DNA of 35,515 nt from a virus, in the IMG/VR virus record IMGVR_UViG_3300042504_001615, positions 1 through 35,515 of that record; one strand, 5' to 3'. Position 1 is the stretch's first letter. Every line of letters begins with the position of its first letter. A model generated the notes under the pieces. It was not told the origin of the DNA, made no database searches, and was given only the letters and a program-made list of their open reading frames with translations. Of this stretch, positions 1 to 6,932 are shown in pieces. A program made the translations under genes and the position numbers.

Positions 1-234
1 TTTCAGTACAAAAAATCCACACGCGCCAAGCTGGTTTGCCGGAAGATTAAAAGGGTGTTACCTGCGACCAATCTAGGGTGTATTCTAGAAATTGAGGGTC
101 TAGATCAGAGATTTAAGTCTCTCAGACATCCACAAAATGGTGAACGCTATGCTGGTATACTACAGTGGGGTTTAGGTTATATGTTATACGGCTTATACTT
201 GGATCAATTTAAAACTACCTACAGGCTAATCTAG
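1..234 (+). CDS. 3' end of an unrecognised phage protein (partial)
   Basis: An open frame runs from the first base of the window to a TAG at 232-234, giving the last 77 residues of a protein whose start lies to the left. The visible part is basic at its N-terminal side (KKSTRAKLVCRKIKR) and ends in a Gly/Tyr-rich stretch (LQWGLGYMLYGLYLD). I recognise no domain. The stop is only 3 bases before the ATG of the helicase gene, so the two are probably co-transcribed and translationally coupled, which suggests a replication or recombination role. That role is inferred from position only. Confidence 0.6.
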   Translation, partial: FQYKKSTRAKLVCRKIKRVLPATNLGCILEIEGLDQRFKSLRHPQNGERYAGILQWGLGYMLYGLYLDQFKTTYRLI

Positions 235-237
235 CAA

Positions 238-1530
238 ATGAAAGCAGTCATAAGTAATAAAATATACTTAAATGATCCAGGTGCAGAACTATCTAAAAAA
301 ATTATTGATACTCTTACCTATAAGTTTAAAAAAGATACTGGTAGTAAACATTTTAGTAGTATAGAAACTATTAGAAACTATAAAATAATTGGTAATGGTA
401 TTATTAGTGTTCCACAAGGCCGTAAAGATTTAATTCCTCAAGGCTGGGAAGTAGTAGATAAACGAGTACTTGTTCCTGCTCCGTTTCCAGACCCTAAGTT
501 TGAGCTACGCCCAGAACAACAGGCCGTATGTGACGAGATTACAGATACCTGCTTTATTAATGCACTAGTAGGCTGGGGTAAAACATTTACCGCACTACAT
601 CTTGCTAGAAAGCTGGGTCAAAAAACACTAGTAATTACTCACACTACAGCGCTTAGAGATCAATGGTGTGAAGAAGTAGAAAACCTATTTGGTATTAGAG
701 CTGGAATTATAGGTAGTGGTAAGTTAGATTGGGAAGATCATGCTATTACTGTGGCTAATGTGCAAACGCTTGTAAAGCACTGTAATACACTAAGCAAAGA
801 ATTTGGAACAATTATTCTAGATGAAGCACACCACTGTCCAGCAACAACATTTACACAAATTATTGACACTTTTCACAGTAGATTTCGCATTGCTCTGTCG
901 GGAACAATGCAACGTAAAGATGGAAAACACGTCTTATTTCAAGATTATTTTGGAAATCATGTTATCAAGCCCCCACAAAGTAACACACTGGCCCCAACGG
1001 TCAGGACAGTTAACACTGGAATCACACTTAAACATGGCGCTACATGGGTTGAAAAAGTAAATACACTAGCAAACGATACCAGTTATCAAGAGTTTATTGC
1101 TGGCATTGCTAAACAAGAAATAGAAACAGGGCATCAAGTACTTATAATTGCAGATAGGGTGGAGTTTTTACGAAATGTCAAAGAATACATCGGAGAAAAT
1201 TGTGTGTTGGTTACTGGCGAAACCGGGTTTGATGAGCGTCAGACGATTAAACAACAGCTCCTTAACCGTGAAAAAATGTCGATTGCTGGTAGCAGACAAA
1301 TCTTCTCAGAAGGAATCTCAATCAACTCACTCTCCTGTGTTATCCTAGCAATACCAATGAACAACGATAGCTTGTTAGAGCAAGTTATTGGTAGAATACA
1401 ACGACAACATCCTGGTAAATTAGATCCACTAGTAGTAGATCTACAGTTTGCTGGTTGGGCTGATAAAAAGCAAAACAGAAACCGCCTAGGCTTGTACCTT
1501 AGAAAGGGCTGGCACATTGAAACGGTTTAA
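238..1530 (+). CDS. Superfamily 2 DNA helicase, UvsW/XPB-like
   Basis: A 430-residue ATP-dependent helicase of the DEAD/DEAH (ResIII) class. The motifs are in the expected order: LRPEQ near residue 90 (Q-like motif), a Walker A variant VGWGKT at 111-116, DEAH at 195-198 (Walker B, motif II), SGT at 221-223 (motif III), and QVIGRIQR at 382-389 (motif VI, arginine fingers). In T4-like phages such helicases (UvsW) unwind R-loops and branch-migrate recombination intermediates during the switch to recombination-dependent replication. That role is known for the family and inferred here. At 430 residues it is shorter than T4 UvsW, and the first 85 residues do not resemble anything I know. It begins 3 bases after the previous stop, and no strong Shine-Dalgarno is visible. 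Confidence 0.88.
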   Translation: MKAVISNKIYLNDPGAELSKKIIDTLTYKFKKDTGSKHFSSIETIRNYKIIGNGIISVPQGRKDLIPQGWEVVDKRVLVPAPFPDPKFELRPEQQAVCDEITDTCFINALVGWGKTFTALHLARKLGQKTLVITHTTALRDQWCEEVENLFGIRAGIIGSGKLDWEDHAITVANVQTLVKHCNTLSKEFGTIILDEAHHCPATTFTQIIDTFHSRFRIALSGTMQRKDGKHVLFQDYFGNHVIKPPQSNTLAPTVRTVNTGITLKHGATWVEKVNTLANDTSYQEFIAGIAKQEIETGHQVLIIADRVEFLRNVKEYIGENCVLVTGETGFDERQTIKQQLLNREKMSIAGSRQIFSEGISINSLSCVILAIPMNNDSLLEQVIGRIQRQHPGKLDPLVVDLQFAGWADKKQNRNRLGLYLRKGWHIETV

Positions 1531-1541
1531 AAAATTTTGAC

Positions 1542-1570
1542 TTGCAAAATGTTCTACAAAGTGATATAAT
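1542..1570 (+). promoter_or_regulatory. Sigma70-type promoter with extended -10, ahead of the SSB unit
   Basis: TTGCAA (1542-1547), a 17-base spacer and TATAAT (1565-1570), with TG one base upstream of the -10 (extended -10). It lies in the only real gap between the helicase gene and the next gene. An alternative -35, TTGACT at 1537-1542, would give a 22-base spacer, which is too long. Transcription would start near 1577, leaving a leader of only about 12 bases before the ATG at 1589. Confidence 0.7.
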
Positions 1571-1588
1571 ATTATTTTACTTCAAAGA

Positions 1589-1990
1589 ATGATCTTCTTT
1601 TTTAACCTAAACAAATTAGAGTTTGCTACAAACAACGACCCTGAATATTTAGTTGCAGCTCTACATAAGTGTTTTCTTGGTATTCGGATACCTAAAAATG
1701 CACGAGAAAAGTACAAACCTATTTTGGGGCTAGAAGCAGGCAGTAGTTATTTGTTAAATCCAAAAGCACTATTTGAAGATAAAATAACAGATGCAATATT
1801 TAAGGCACAGTATATTAGGCTAGCTGGACGCAGAGATTATCTTTCCTATAAAACCATAAAACAAAAACATCTTGACTTAACCTTATACCCAGACTTAAAT
1901 ATAGCTACAATTAAACACAATCCGCTATTAATAATTAAACACGCACATATAAAATTTATATACGAGGAAACAAATGGCACTCTCATTTAA
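1589..1990 (+). CDS. Hypothetical protein upstream of the SSB gene
   Basis: A 133-residue protein that I do not recognise. It has no signal peptide, membrane segment or cysteine motif. It is rich in Lys and Ile/Leu, with a basic central part (LAGRRDYLSYKTIKQKHL). The start at 1589 is the only Met in frame and lies about 12 bases from the predicted transcription start without a Shine-Dalgarno, so its transcript would be nearly leaderless. Its last 17 bases overlap the SSB gene. Together with the promoter upstream and the terminator after the SSB, this makes a two-gene unit, which suggests a function linked to single-stranded DNA or replication. That link is inferred from position only. Confidence 0.65.
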   Translation: MIFFFNLNKLEFATNNDPEYLVAALHKCFLGIRIPKNAREKYKPILGLEAGSSYLLNPKALFEDKITDAIFKAQYIRLAGRRDYLSYKTIKQKHLDLTLYPDLNIATIKHNPLLIIKHAHIKFIYEETNGTLI

Positions 1991-2618
1991 ACAAACCAAA
2001 GGCAAAGCACAAACATCTAAAGTTGAATCTTACGAGTACAAAGACGGAGAAAACTCTGTTAGGCTTATTGGTGGGGTTCTTCCACGCTATGTATACTGGG
2101 TAAAAGGTACTAATAACAAAGATATTCCTATTGAATGTCTAGCTTTTAGTCGTGAAAAAGAAAAATTTGATAATCTAGAAAAAGATTGGGTACAAGATTC
2201 GTATCCTGACTTGAAGTGCTCCTGGAGCTATGCAGTTAACTGTATTGATCCTAAGGATGGAAAAGTTAAAGTACTAAATCTTAAAAAGAAACTGTTTGAG
2301 CAAATCCTAACTGCTGCAGAAGATCTGGGCGACCCTACTGACTACGATACTGGTTGGGATGTAGTGTTTAAGCGTAATAAAACTGGCCCACTAGCTTTTA
2401 ATGTTGAATACACCCTGCAAGTTCTTCGTTGTAAACAGCGCAGCCTTGGTGATAACGAGCGTAAGCTAGCTGATACCGCAGTATCTATTGATGAAAAGTA
2501 TCCTCGCCCCACCAGCGACGAGGTAAAAGCCTTAATCGAGAAACTGCAAAAAGGTCAAGAAGAGGAACAAGAGAATCAAACAGATAGCGAACGTGAAGCT
2601 GTTAAAGATTTAGCTTAA
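1974..2618 (+). CDS. 32: Single-stranded DNA-binding protein, T4 gp32-like
   Basis: A 214-residue protein with the layout of phage T4-type gp32: a basic N-terminal segment (SFKQTKGKAQ), an OB-fold-like core (GENSVRLIGGVLPRYVYWV, then the aromatic run CSWSYAVNC and later FNVEYTLQVLRCKQRSL), and a strongly acidic C-terminal tail from about residue 194 (QEEEQENQTDSERE). In gp32 the basic N-terminus gives cooperativity, the core binds ssDNA and the acidic tail recruits replication partners. It is shorter than T4 gp32 (301 residues), and I cannot see the T4-type zinc-binding His/Cys set. GAGGA at 1964-1968 lies 5 bases before the ATG. A hairpin terminator follows directly. Confidence 0.82.
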   Translation: MALSFKQTKGKAQTSKVESYEYKDGENSVRLIGGVLPRYVYWVKGTNNKDIPIECLAFSREKEKFDNLEKDWVQDSYPDLKCSWSYAVNCIDPKDGKVKVLNLKKKLFEQILTAAEDLGDPTDYDTGWDVVFKRNKTGPLAFNVEYTLQVLRCKQRSLGDNERKLADTAVSIDEKYPRPTSDEVKALIEKLQKGQEEEQENQTDSEREAVKDLA

Positions 2619-2624
2619 TAATCC

Positions 2625-2653
2625 AGCCTGCTAAGCCAAAAGTTTAGCAGGCT
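2625..2653 (+). terminator. Hairpin terminator after the SSB gene
   Basis: A 10-bp perfect stem (AGCCTGCTAA at 2625-2634 with TTAGCAGGCT at 2644-2653), a 9-base loop, then a T-rich run (ATTTTATCTTATATT). It begins 7 bases after the SSB stop and ends 15 bases before the gp47-like start. The T tract is broken, so it may attenuate transcription rather than stop it fully. Confidence 0.7.
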
Positions 2654-2668
2654 ATTTTATCTTATATT

Positions 2669-3637
2669 ATGAAATTACTTTTTACAGCCGACATTCACAT
2701 TAAACTAGGTCAAAAGAATGTGCCCACAGAATGGGCTAAAAATAGATTTCAGCTATTTGTAGATCAATTTCATGAGATGCAAGATAAAGCTGATATGATT
2801 ATTATAGGCGGTGATATATTTGACAGACTGCCTAATATGGATGAAGTCGAGCTATATTTTGACCTAGTAGCTAGCCTTCAAAAACCCAGTGTTATTTATA
2901 GTGGTAATCATGAAATGGTTAAAAAGGATACTACCTTTTTAACATATCTAAAACGTGCAACTTGGCGATTAAATAAACTAGTAACTGTATGTGATGACTA
3001 TAGGAGTGATTTACTTGGTGGAGACATTGATATTATTCCTTATAATAAATTACGGGATTTTCAAGATAATTACAGTAATTTAGACTTTCAAGGTAGAGTA
3101 CTAGTAACTCATGTTCGTGGAGATATTCCTCCACACGTTAAGGCAGAAATTAATCTAGAACTACTAAATCGCTGGCAAGTAGTACTAGCAGGAGATCTAC
3201 ACAGTTATGAAAACTCTCAGCGTAATATTCTCTATCCCGGTAGTCCTTATACTACTAGCTTTCATCGTAACAGAGTTGAAACTGGATGCATCTTACTTGA
3301 CTTGGACAATTTGGAACATGAGTGGCTAAAGTTTGATCTACCACAGCTTATTAAGCGAACAGTAGGCGTAAGCGACCCTAAACCGCAGACATACCCCGAT
3401 CATACAATCTATGAGATTGAGGGTAACTTGCACGAATTAAGTCAACTAGAAGATAGTGACCTAATCGATAAAAAAGTAGTAAAACGAGCACAAGATACTC
3501 AGCTTATTCTAGACCCTAATATGACTATGGCTGAGGAAGTTCGTGAATATCTTACCTATATTCTAGAACTAGATCAGACTACAATTAATAGCGTATTAGA
3601 GGAATTTTATAATGCCAGAGACAAACTTACAGATTAA
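2669..3637 (+). CDS. 47: Recombination nuclease subunit, SbcD/Mre11-like (gp47)
   Basis: A 322-residue calcineurin-like metallophosphoesterase, the nuclease subunit that pairs with the SbcC-like ATPase encoded two genes on. The metal-binding motifs are ADIH (D8, H10), GGDIFDR (D49), SGNHE (N80, H81), THVRGD (H148) and AGDLH (D176, H178). The YPGSPYTTSFHR segment at 189-200 is typical of SbcD. In T4 the gp46/gp47 complex resects double-strand ends for recombination-dependent replication and host DNA breakdown. The C-terminal 100 residues would carry the partner-binding region. The start lacks an evident Shine-Dalgarno and lies just behind a terminator hairpin. The 3' end overlaps the glutaredoxin gene by 26 bases. 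Confidence 0.9.
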   Translation: MKLLFTADIHIKLGQKNVPTEWAKNRFQLFVDQFHEMQDKADMIIIGGDIFDRLPNMDEVELYFDLVASLQKPSVIYSGNHEMVKKDTTFLTYLKRATWRLNKLVTVCDDYRSDLLGGDIDIIPYNKLRDFQDNYSNLDFQGRVLVTHVRGDIPPHVKAEINLELLNRWQVVLAGDLHSYENSQRNILYPGSPYTTSFHRNRVETGCILLDLDNLEHEWLKFDLPQLIKRTVGVSDPKPQTYPDHTIYEIEGNLHELSQLEDSDLIDKKVVKRAQDTQLILDPNMTMAEEVREYLTYILELDQTTINSVLEEFYNARDKLTD

Positions 3638-3884
3638 ACAAGTTGTTGTATGGTCGCAGCCAAACTGCCCTGGGTGTGATACGGTTAAAAAATTATTAGA
3701 TCAACTTGGTGTTCTATACCAAGTTAACGTAATAGATACGCCAGAAACTAAACAACTATTTTTTAGTACACTACCGGGTGCACGCAGTGTTCCACAAATT
3801 GTAGTAGATGGTAAATGGATTGGTGGACTACAGGAATTTAGAAGATTTTTAAATGATAACAATAAAGCACTTAAAATGGTCTAA
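3612..3884 (+). CDS. Glutaredoxin
   Basis: A 90-residue glutaredoxin of usual length. It has a redox pair in CPGC (C19, C22) at the start of helix 1, the cis-proline SVP (59-61) and the GG pair at 71-72 within a VDGKWIGG segment. Those last two elements shape the glutathione site. The protein would reduce disulfides in the cytoplasm using glutathione; a likely client is the phage ribonucleotide reductase, whose C-terminal cysteine pair must be re-reduced each cycle (inferred). The PG between the cysteines differs from the common PY/PF. The gene overlaps the gp47-like gene by 26 bases and the gp46-like gene by 32 bases, so it is locked inside the resection operon. Confidence 0.9.
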   Translation: MPETNLQIKQVVVWSQPNCPGCDTVKKLLDQLGVLYQVNVIDTPETKQLFFSTLPGARSVPQIVVDGKWIGGLQEFRRFLNDNNKALKMV

Positions 3885-5649
3885 CTGTTTTAGTTACGGC
3901 AAAGATAATCAAATAAACTTTACTAGTGCTCCACTAATGCAATTAATTGGTAAAAACGGACACGGTAAAAGTTCTATAGCTCTTATACTTGAAGAAGTTC
4001 TATATAATAAGAATAGCAAAGGTATTAAAAAAGCAGATATTTTAAACCGATATGTAAAAGATAACTGGTATAACGTAGAACTTGCACTAACAAAAGATAA
4101 CGATGAGTATAGGATAGAAACAAAACGATCTGGTTCTCAGATTGTTAAGTTGTATAAGAATGGCAAAGATATAAGTGGGCATACTGCTACTACAACCTAT
4201 AAAATTATTGAAGACATTATAGGTATTGATCACAAAACTTTTACGCAAGTAGTTTACCAAAGTGGTGCAAATAGTCTAGAGTTTCTAACTAGTGCGGATA
4301 CGGCTCGTAAAAAGTTTTTAATTGAACTCCTAAACTTAACTAGGTACACAGAAACTGGTGATCAATTTAAACGCCTACACCAAGATCTAGGAGTACTAGT
4401 AGCCAGTGCAGAATCTAAGTTGCGAACAATTCAAGACTGGATTGATAAGTATAACAAACAAAATTTAGAACAAAAACCACTTCTACCAGTTCCTTCCCAG
4501 CCAGAAGATGATATAAGCCAATATGCTAGTATTCGAGAAACTATTAGTACTATAAGTGCTAAAAATAAAAAGATTTCTCAGAACAATACATATAAAACAG
4601 TTCAAGGTAAATTAAAACTGTTACCTGTACCAGAAAAACCTACAGAAACTATTAGCGAATATATAACTAAACGTGCTGAACATGATAAAACTGCACAAGA
4701 TGCTCAACAGTTTATTCGTAAACTAACTAATCTATCAGATTCTTGTCCTACTTGTTTACAAGCAATTAACAGAGAAAAAACTCAACAATTGCTTAATGAA
4801 TATGAACAAATCGTTACAACTAGTAAAGAGTTTAGCCAACAAGTAAACACAAAAATTCAAGATATTGAAAACAGATTAAAACTGTGGAAAGAAGCTATAG
4901 AAGCTCAGGCAGAATGGGAAAAATACTATCAACTAATTGATAATGATTTACCCAATGAACTCTTAGATGAAAAAATTCTACAAAAACAGCTAGATGAGTT
5001 GCAAAAATCCATACAACAAGCTAAAACTGCAATTCAAACTATTGAGCTAGAAAATCAAGCACGACAACAGCATAACAGTAAAGCAGAACTTTTAAAGTCT
5101 CAGCTTGCTGATATGCAAGAAGATTTAACTACTTGGCAAGCTAATCTTGCAGGTTTACAAAGCCGCCTAAATATACTAGCGATTCTAGTAAAAACATTTA
5201 GTACAACTGGTTTAGTAGCTTATAAAATAGAAAACTTAGTAAAAGATCTAGAGGTACTAACCAATCAATATTTAGCTGAATTAAGTAGTGGAAGATTTCA
5301 ACTTGCGTTTGAGATTAGTGGTAATGACAAACTTAATGTTATTATTGTAGACAATGGTAATAACATTGATATACAAGCATTAAGCGGCGGAGAGCGTGCC
5401 AGAGTTAATGTAGCTACACTGCTTGCTATTCGTAAGCTAATGCAGAGTTTATCTCAAAATCGAGTAAACTTACTAATCTTAGATGAAACTGTAGAAGCTC
5501 TAGACCTAGACGGAAAAGAAAAACTTGTAGAAATCTTACTACGTGAAGAAAACTTAAATACACTACTAGTATCACACGGATTTACCCATCCCCTGTTAGA
5601 AAAGATTACAGTTGTTAAGAAACAAAATATCTCTAAGATAGAGGACTAA
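3853..5649 (+). CDS. 46: Recombination ATPase subunit, SbcC/Rad50-like (gp46)
   Basis: A 598-residue SMC/Rad50-type ATPase. Walker A GKNGHGKSS is at 33-41. A long coiled coil is broken by a zinc hook, CPTC, at 298-301. The ABC signature LSGGE is at 510-514, Walker B NLLILDE at 539-545, the D-loop EALD at 548-551 and the H-loop SH at 574-575. It partners the gp47-like nuclease to process DNA ends. The length is close to T4 gp46 (560 residues). The ATG lies inside the end of the glutaredoxin gene, with a weak GAAGA (3841-3845) upstream. The next gene's ATG follows directly on its stop codon. Confidence 0.92.
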   Translation: MITIKHLKWSNCFSYGKDNQINFTSAPLMQLIGKNGHGKSSIALILEEVLYNKNSKGIKKADILNRYVKDNWYNVELALTKDNDEYRIETKRSGSQIVKLYKNGKDISGHTATTTYKIIEDIIGIDHKTFTQVVYQSGANSLEFLTSADTARKKFLIELLNLTRYTETGDQFKRLHQDLGVLVASAESKLRTIQDWIDKYNKQNLEQKPLLPVPSQPEDDISQYASIRETISTISAKNKKISQNNTYKTVQGKLKLLPVPEKPTETISEYITKRAEHDKTAQDAQQFIRKLTNLSDSCPTCLQAINREKTQQLLNEYEQIVTTSKEFSQQVNTKIQDIENRLKLWKEAIEAQAEWEKYYQLIDNDLPNELLDEKILQKQLDELQKSIQQAKTAIQTIELENQARQQHNSKAELLKSQLADMQEDLTTWQANLAGLQSRLNILAILVKTFSTTGLVAYKIENLVKDLEVLTNQYLAELSSGRFQLAFEISGNDKLNVIIVDNGNNIDIQALSGGERARVNVATLLAIRKLMQSLSQNRVNLLILDETVEALDLDGKEKLVEILLREENLNTLLVSHGFTHPLLEKITVVKKQNISKIED

Positions 5650-6297
5650 ATGTTAGAAACTATATGTGACATATTTCAAGAAGGGTACAGACGCGGCTGG
5701 GTAACTACTCGTGATGGTAATGCTAGTATTAGGTATCGTGAGCAAAAATACTTTTATGTAACTCCTAGTGGTGTTCGTAAGCAAACACTTCAACCAGATC
5801 AGTTTAAAAAGCTAAATATTGTTAGTGGAATACATAGCGGAATAGTAGGGCCAGATATGTATTGGAAAGACTGGAAAGAGGCGGAACATACTCCTATAAG
5901 TAAAAACTTAAAACCTAGCGGCGAAATTCCTATGCACTTTGCTCTACAAAAGGAAATTAACACAGATACCAGAGTTGTTCTGCACTTACATCCTACATAT
6001 ACAACTGCAGCTATGTATAAGGGAATTGACTTAACAACTTTATCTAATGAGTTCCCTGAATTAAGTAGGTATACTAAAGTTGGAAAAACTGTTCCAGCAT
6101 TTTTACCACTAACTCAAGAATTAGCTGATGCGTGTGTTCGAAATCTTGAACTTGAACTAGACGGCTCATTAGGGTATAATATAGTAGGAATGGACAGGCA
6201 CGGCGTTGTAGCTGTAGATACCAGTCCTTGGCGTGCTTTTGAACATATTGAAAGGTTAGAGCATATATGTAAAATTATTTTACATGGAGCTACATAG
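5650..6297 (+). CDS. Class II aldolase/adducin-family enzyme
   Basis: A 215-residue protein, the same length as bacterial L-fuculose-1-phosphate aldolase. Family landmarks: DGNASIR near 22-28 and TPSG at 38-41 (phosphate-binding segments), PSGEIPMH with the candidate catalytic E92, the zinc ligands H112 and H114 in LHLHPT, and a third ligand H184 in MDRHGVVAVD. Members cleave or epimerise sugar phosphates, or dehydrate methylthioribulose-1-phosphate (MtnB). The substrate cannot be read from sequence. It sits between recombination genes with no gap on either side and similar base composition, so it belongs to the operon. It is an unusual cargo gene for a phage, and host carbon or nucleoside salvage is a guess. 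Confidence 0.85.
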   Translation: MLETICDIFQEGYRRGWVTTRDGNASIRYREQKYFYVTPSGVRKQTLQPDQFKKLNIVSGIHSGIVGPDMYWKDWKEAEHTPISKNLKPSGEIPMHFALQKEINTDTRVVLHLHPTYTTAAMYKGIDLTTLSNEFPELSRYTKVGKTVPAFLPLTQELADACVRNLELELDGSLGYNIVGMDRHGVVAVDTSPWRAFEHIERLEHICKIILHGAT

Positions 6298-6479
6298 TGA
6301 AGCCCAAACGCTCAAAGATTGTAAAAGGCAAGCATACCACATTTGTTTATCACGCTGGTGGTAAACTAGACATGATAACTGATTGGAATGCCCTAGCCCT
6401 AGAAATAAATCAAGCCATAGATAACTGGAAAAATCCTAAGCCCGTGGGTGTAGTTCCAAAAATTCGTCGTGGTAGATAG
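6297..6479 (+). CDS. Small basic hypothetical protein
   Basis: A 60-residue basic protein starting with GTG. Its first base is the last base of the aldolase stop (TAGTG), and GGAG at 6286-6289 lies 7 bases upstream, which supports the GTG start. Both ends are Lys/Arg-rich (KPKRSKIVKGKH and KIRRGR) around a short Trp-containing centre. I recognise no family. It overlaps the downstream nuclease gene by 11 bases and may be a nucleic-acid-binding or partner protein of that nuclease (inferred from charge and position only). Confidence 0.6.
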   Translation: MKPKRSKIVKGKHTTFVYHAGGKLDMITDWNALALEINQAIDNWKNPKPVGVVPKIRRGR

Positions 6480-6924
6480 CCGACAAAAGGGCGCTAGAAC
6501 AGAAACCAAAGTAAAAGAATTTTTACGAGAACATACCCAGTTAAAGTGGGAACGAGTTCCAGGTTCTGGTGCCCTAAATGAAAAACATGGCCTAAAAGGT
6601 GACTTATATATTCCGGGCGAAAAGAATATATACTGCGTAGAAGTAAAAGGCTATGCAGACGATCATCTTACTAGCCATATATTAACTAGTAAAAGTCCTA
6701 CGCTTCTAGACTGGTGGCAGCAAACACTACGAGAAAGTGGTCAAGTCGGTAAACAACCACTACTATTCTTTAAGTTTGATCGTAGTAAAATATTTGTAGC
6801 CTTTCAAGATATACCTAATGACCTATATCCTTATGTGTATATAAACAGAGACGAGTATAAGTTTTTTGTTGCACTAGCAGAAGATTGGATAACAAATGAA
6901 AATATTGAGTTTATCAAAACCTAG
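6469..6924 (+). CDS. PD-(D/E)XK nuclease, Holliday junction resolvase-like
   Basis: A 151-residue protein with the core of the PD-(D/E)XK nuclease fold: an N-terminal helix with E12 (KGARTETKVKEFL), the GSGA turn at 32-35, D45 in KGDLYI, and the EVK triplet at 58-60 (spacing D-x12-E-x-K). The order and small size resemble archaeal Hjc and phage resolvase or RecB-like nucleases, which cut branched DNA before packaging. The start is GTG at 6469, overlapping the previous gene. The C-terminal half (residues 95-151) is aromatic-rich and unassigned. Without T4-type endonuclease VII in view, this could be the junction resolvase of the phage (inferred). Confidence 0.75.
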   Translation: MVDSRQKGARTETKVKEFLREHTQLKWERVPGSGALNEKHGLKGDLYIPGEKNIYCVEVKGYADDHLTSHILTSKSPTLLDWWQQTLRESGQVGKQPLLFFKFDRSKIFVAFQDIPNDLYPYVYINRDEYKFFVALAEDWITNENIEFIKT

Positions 6925-6926
6925 GA
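6923..6926 (+). promoter_or_regulatory. Ribosome binding site deciding the pstS start
   Basis: AGGA lies 6 bases before the ATG at 6933 and overlaps the TAG stop of the nuclease gene. It sits directly against the TTG at 6927, which argues against that earlier start. Confidence 0.55.
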
Positions 6927-6932
6927 TTGTCT

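Noticed and set aside
1537-1542. TTGACT as the -35 box of the SSB-unit promoter
   Set aside because: The distance to TATAAT would be 22 bases; TTGCAA at 1542-1547 gives the optimal 17.
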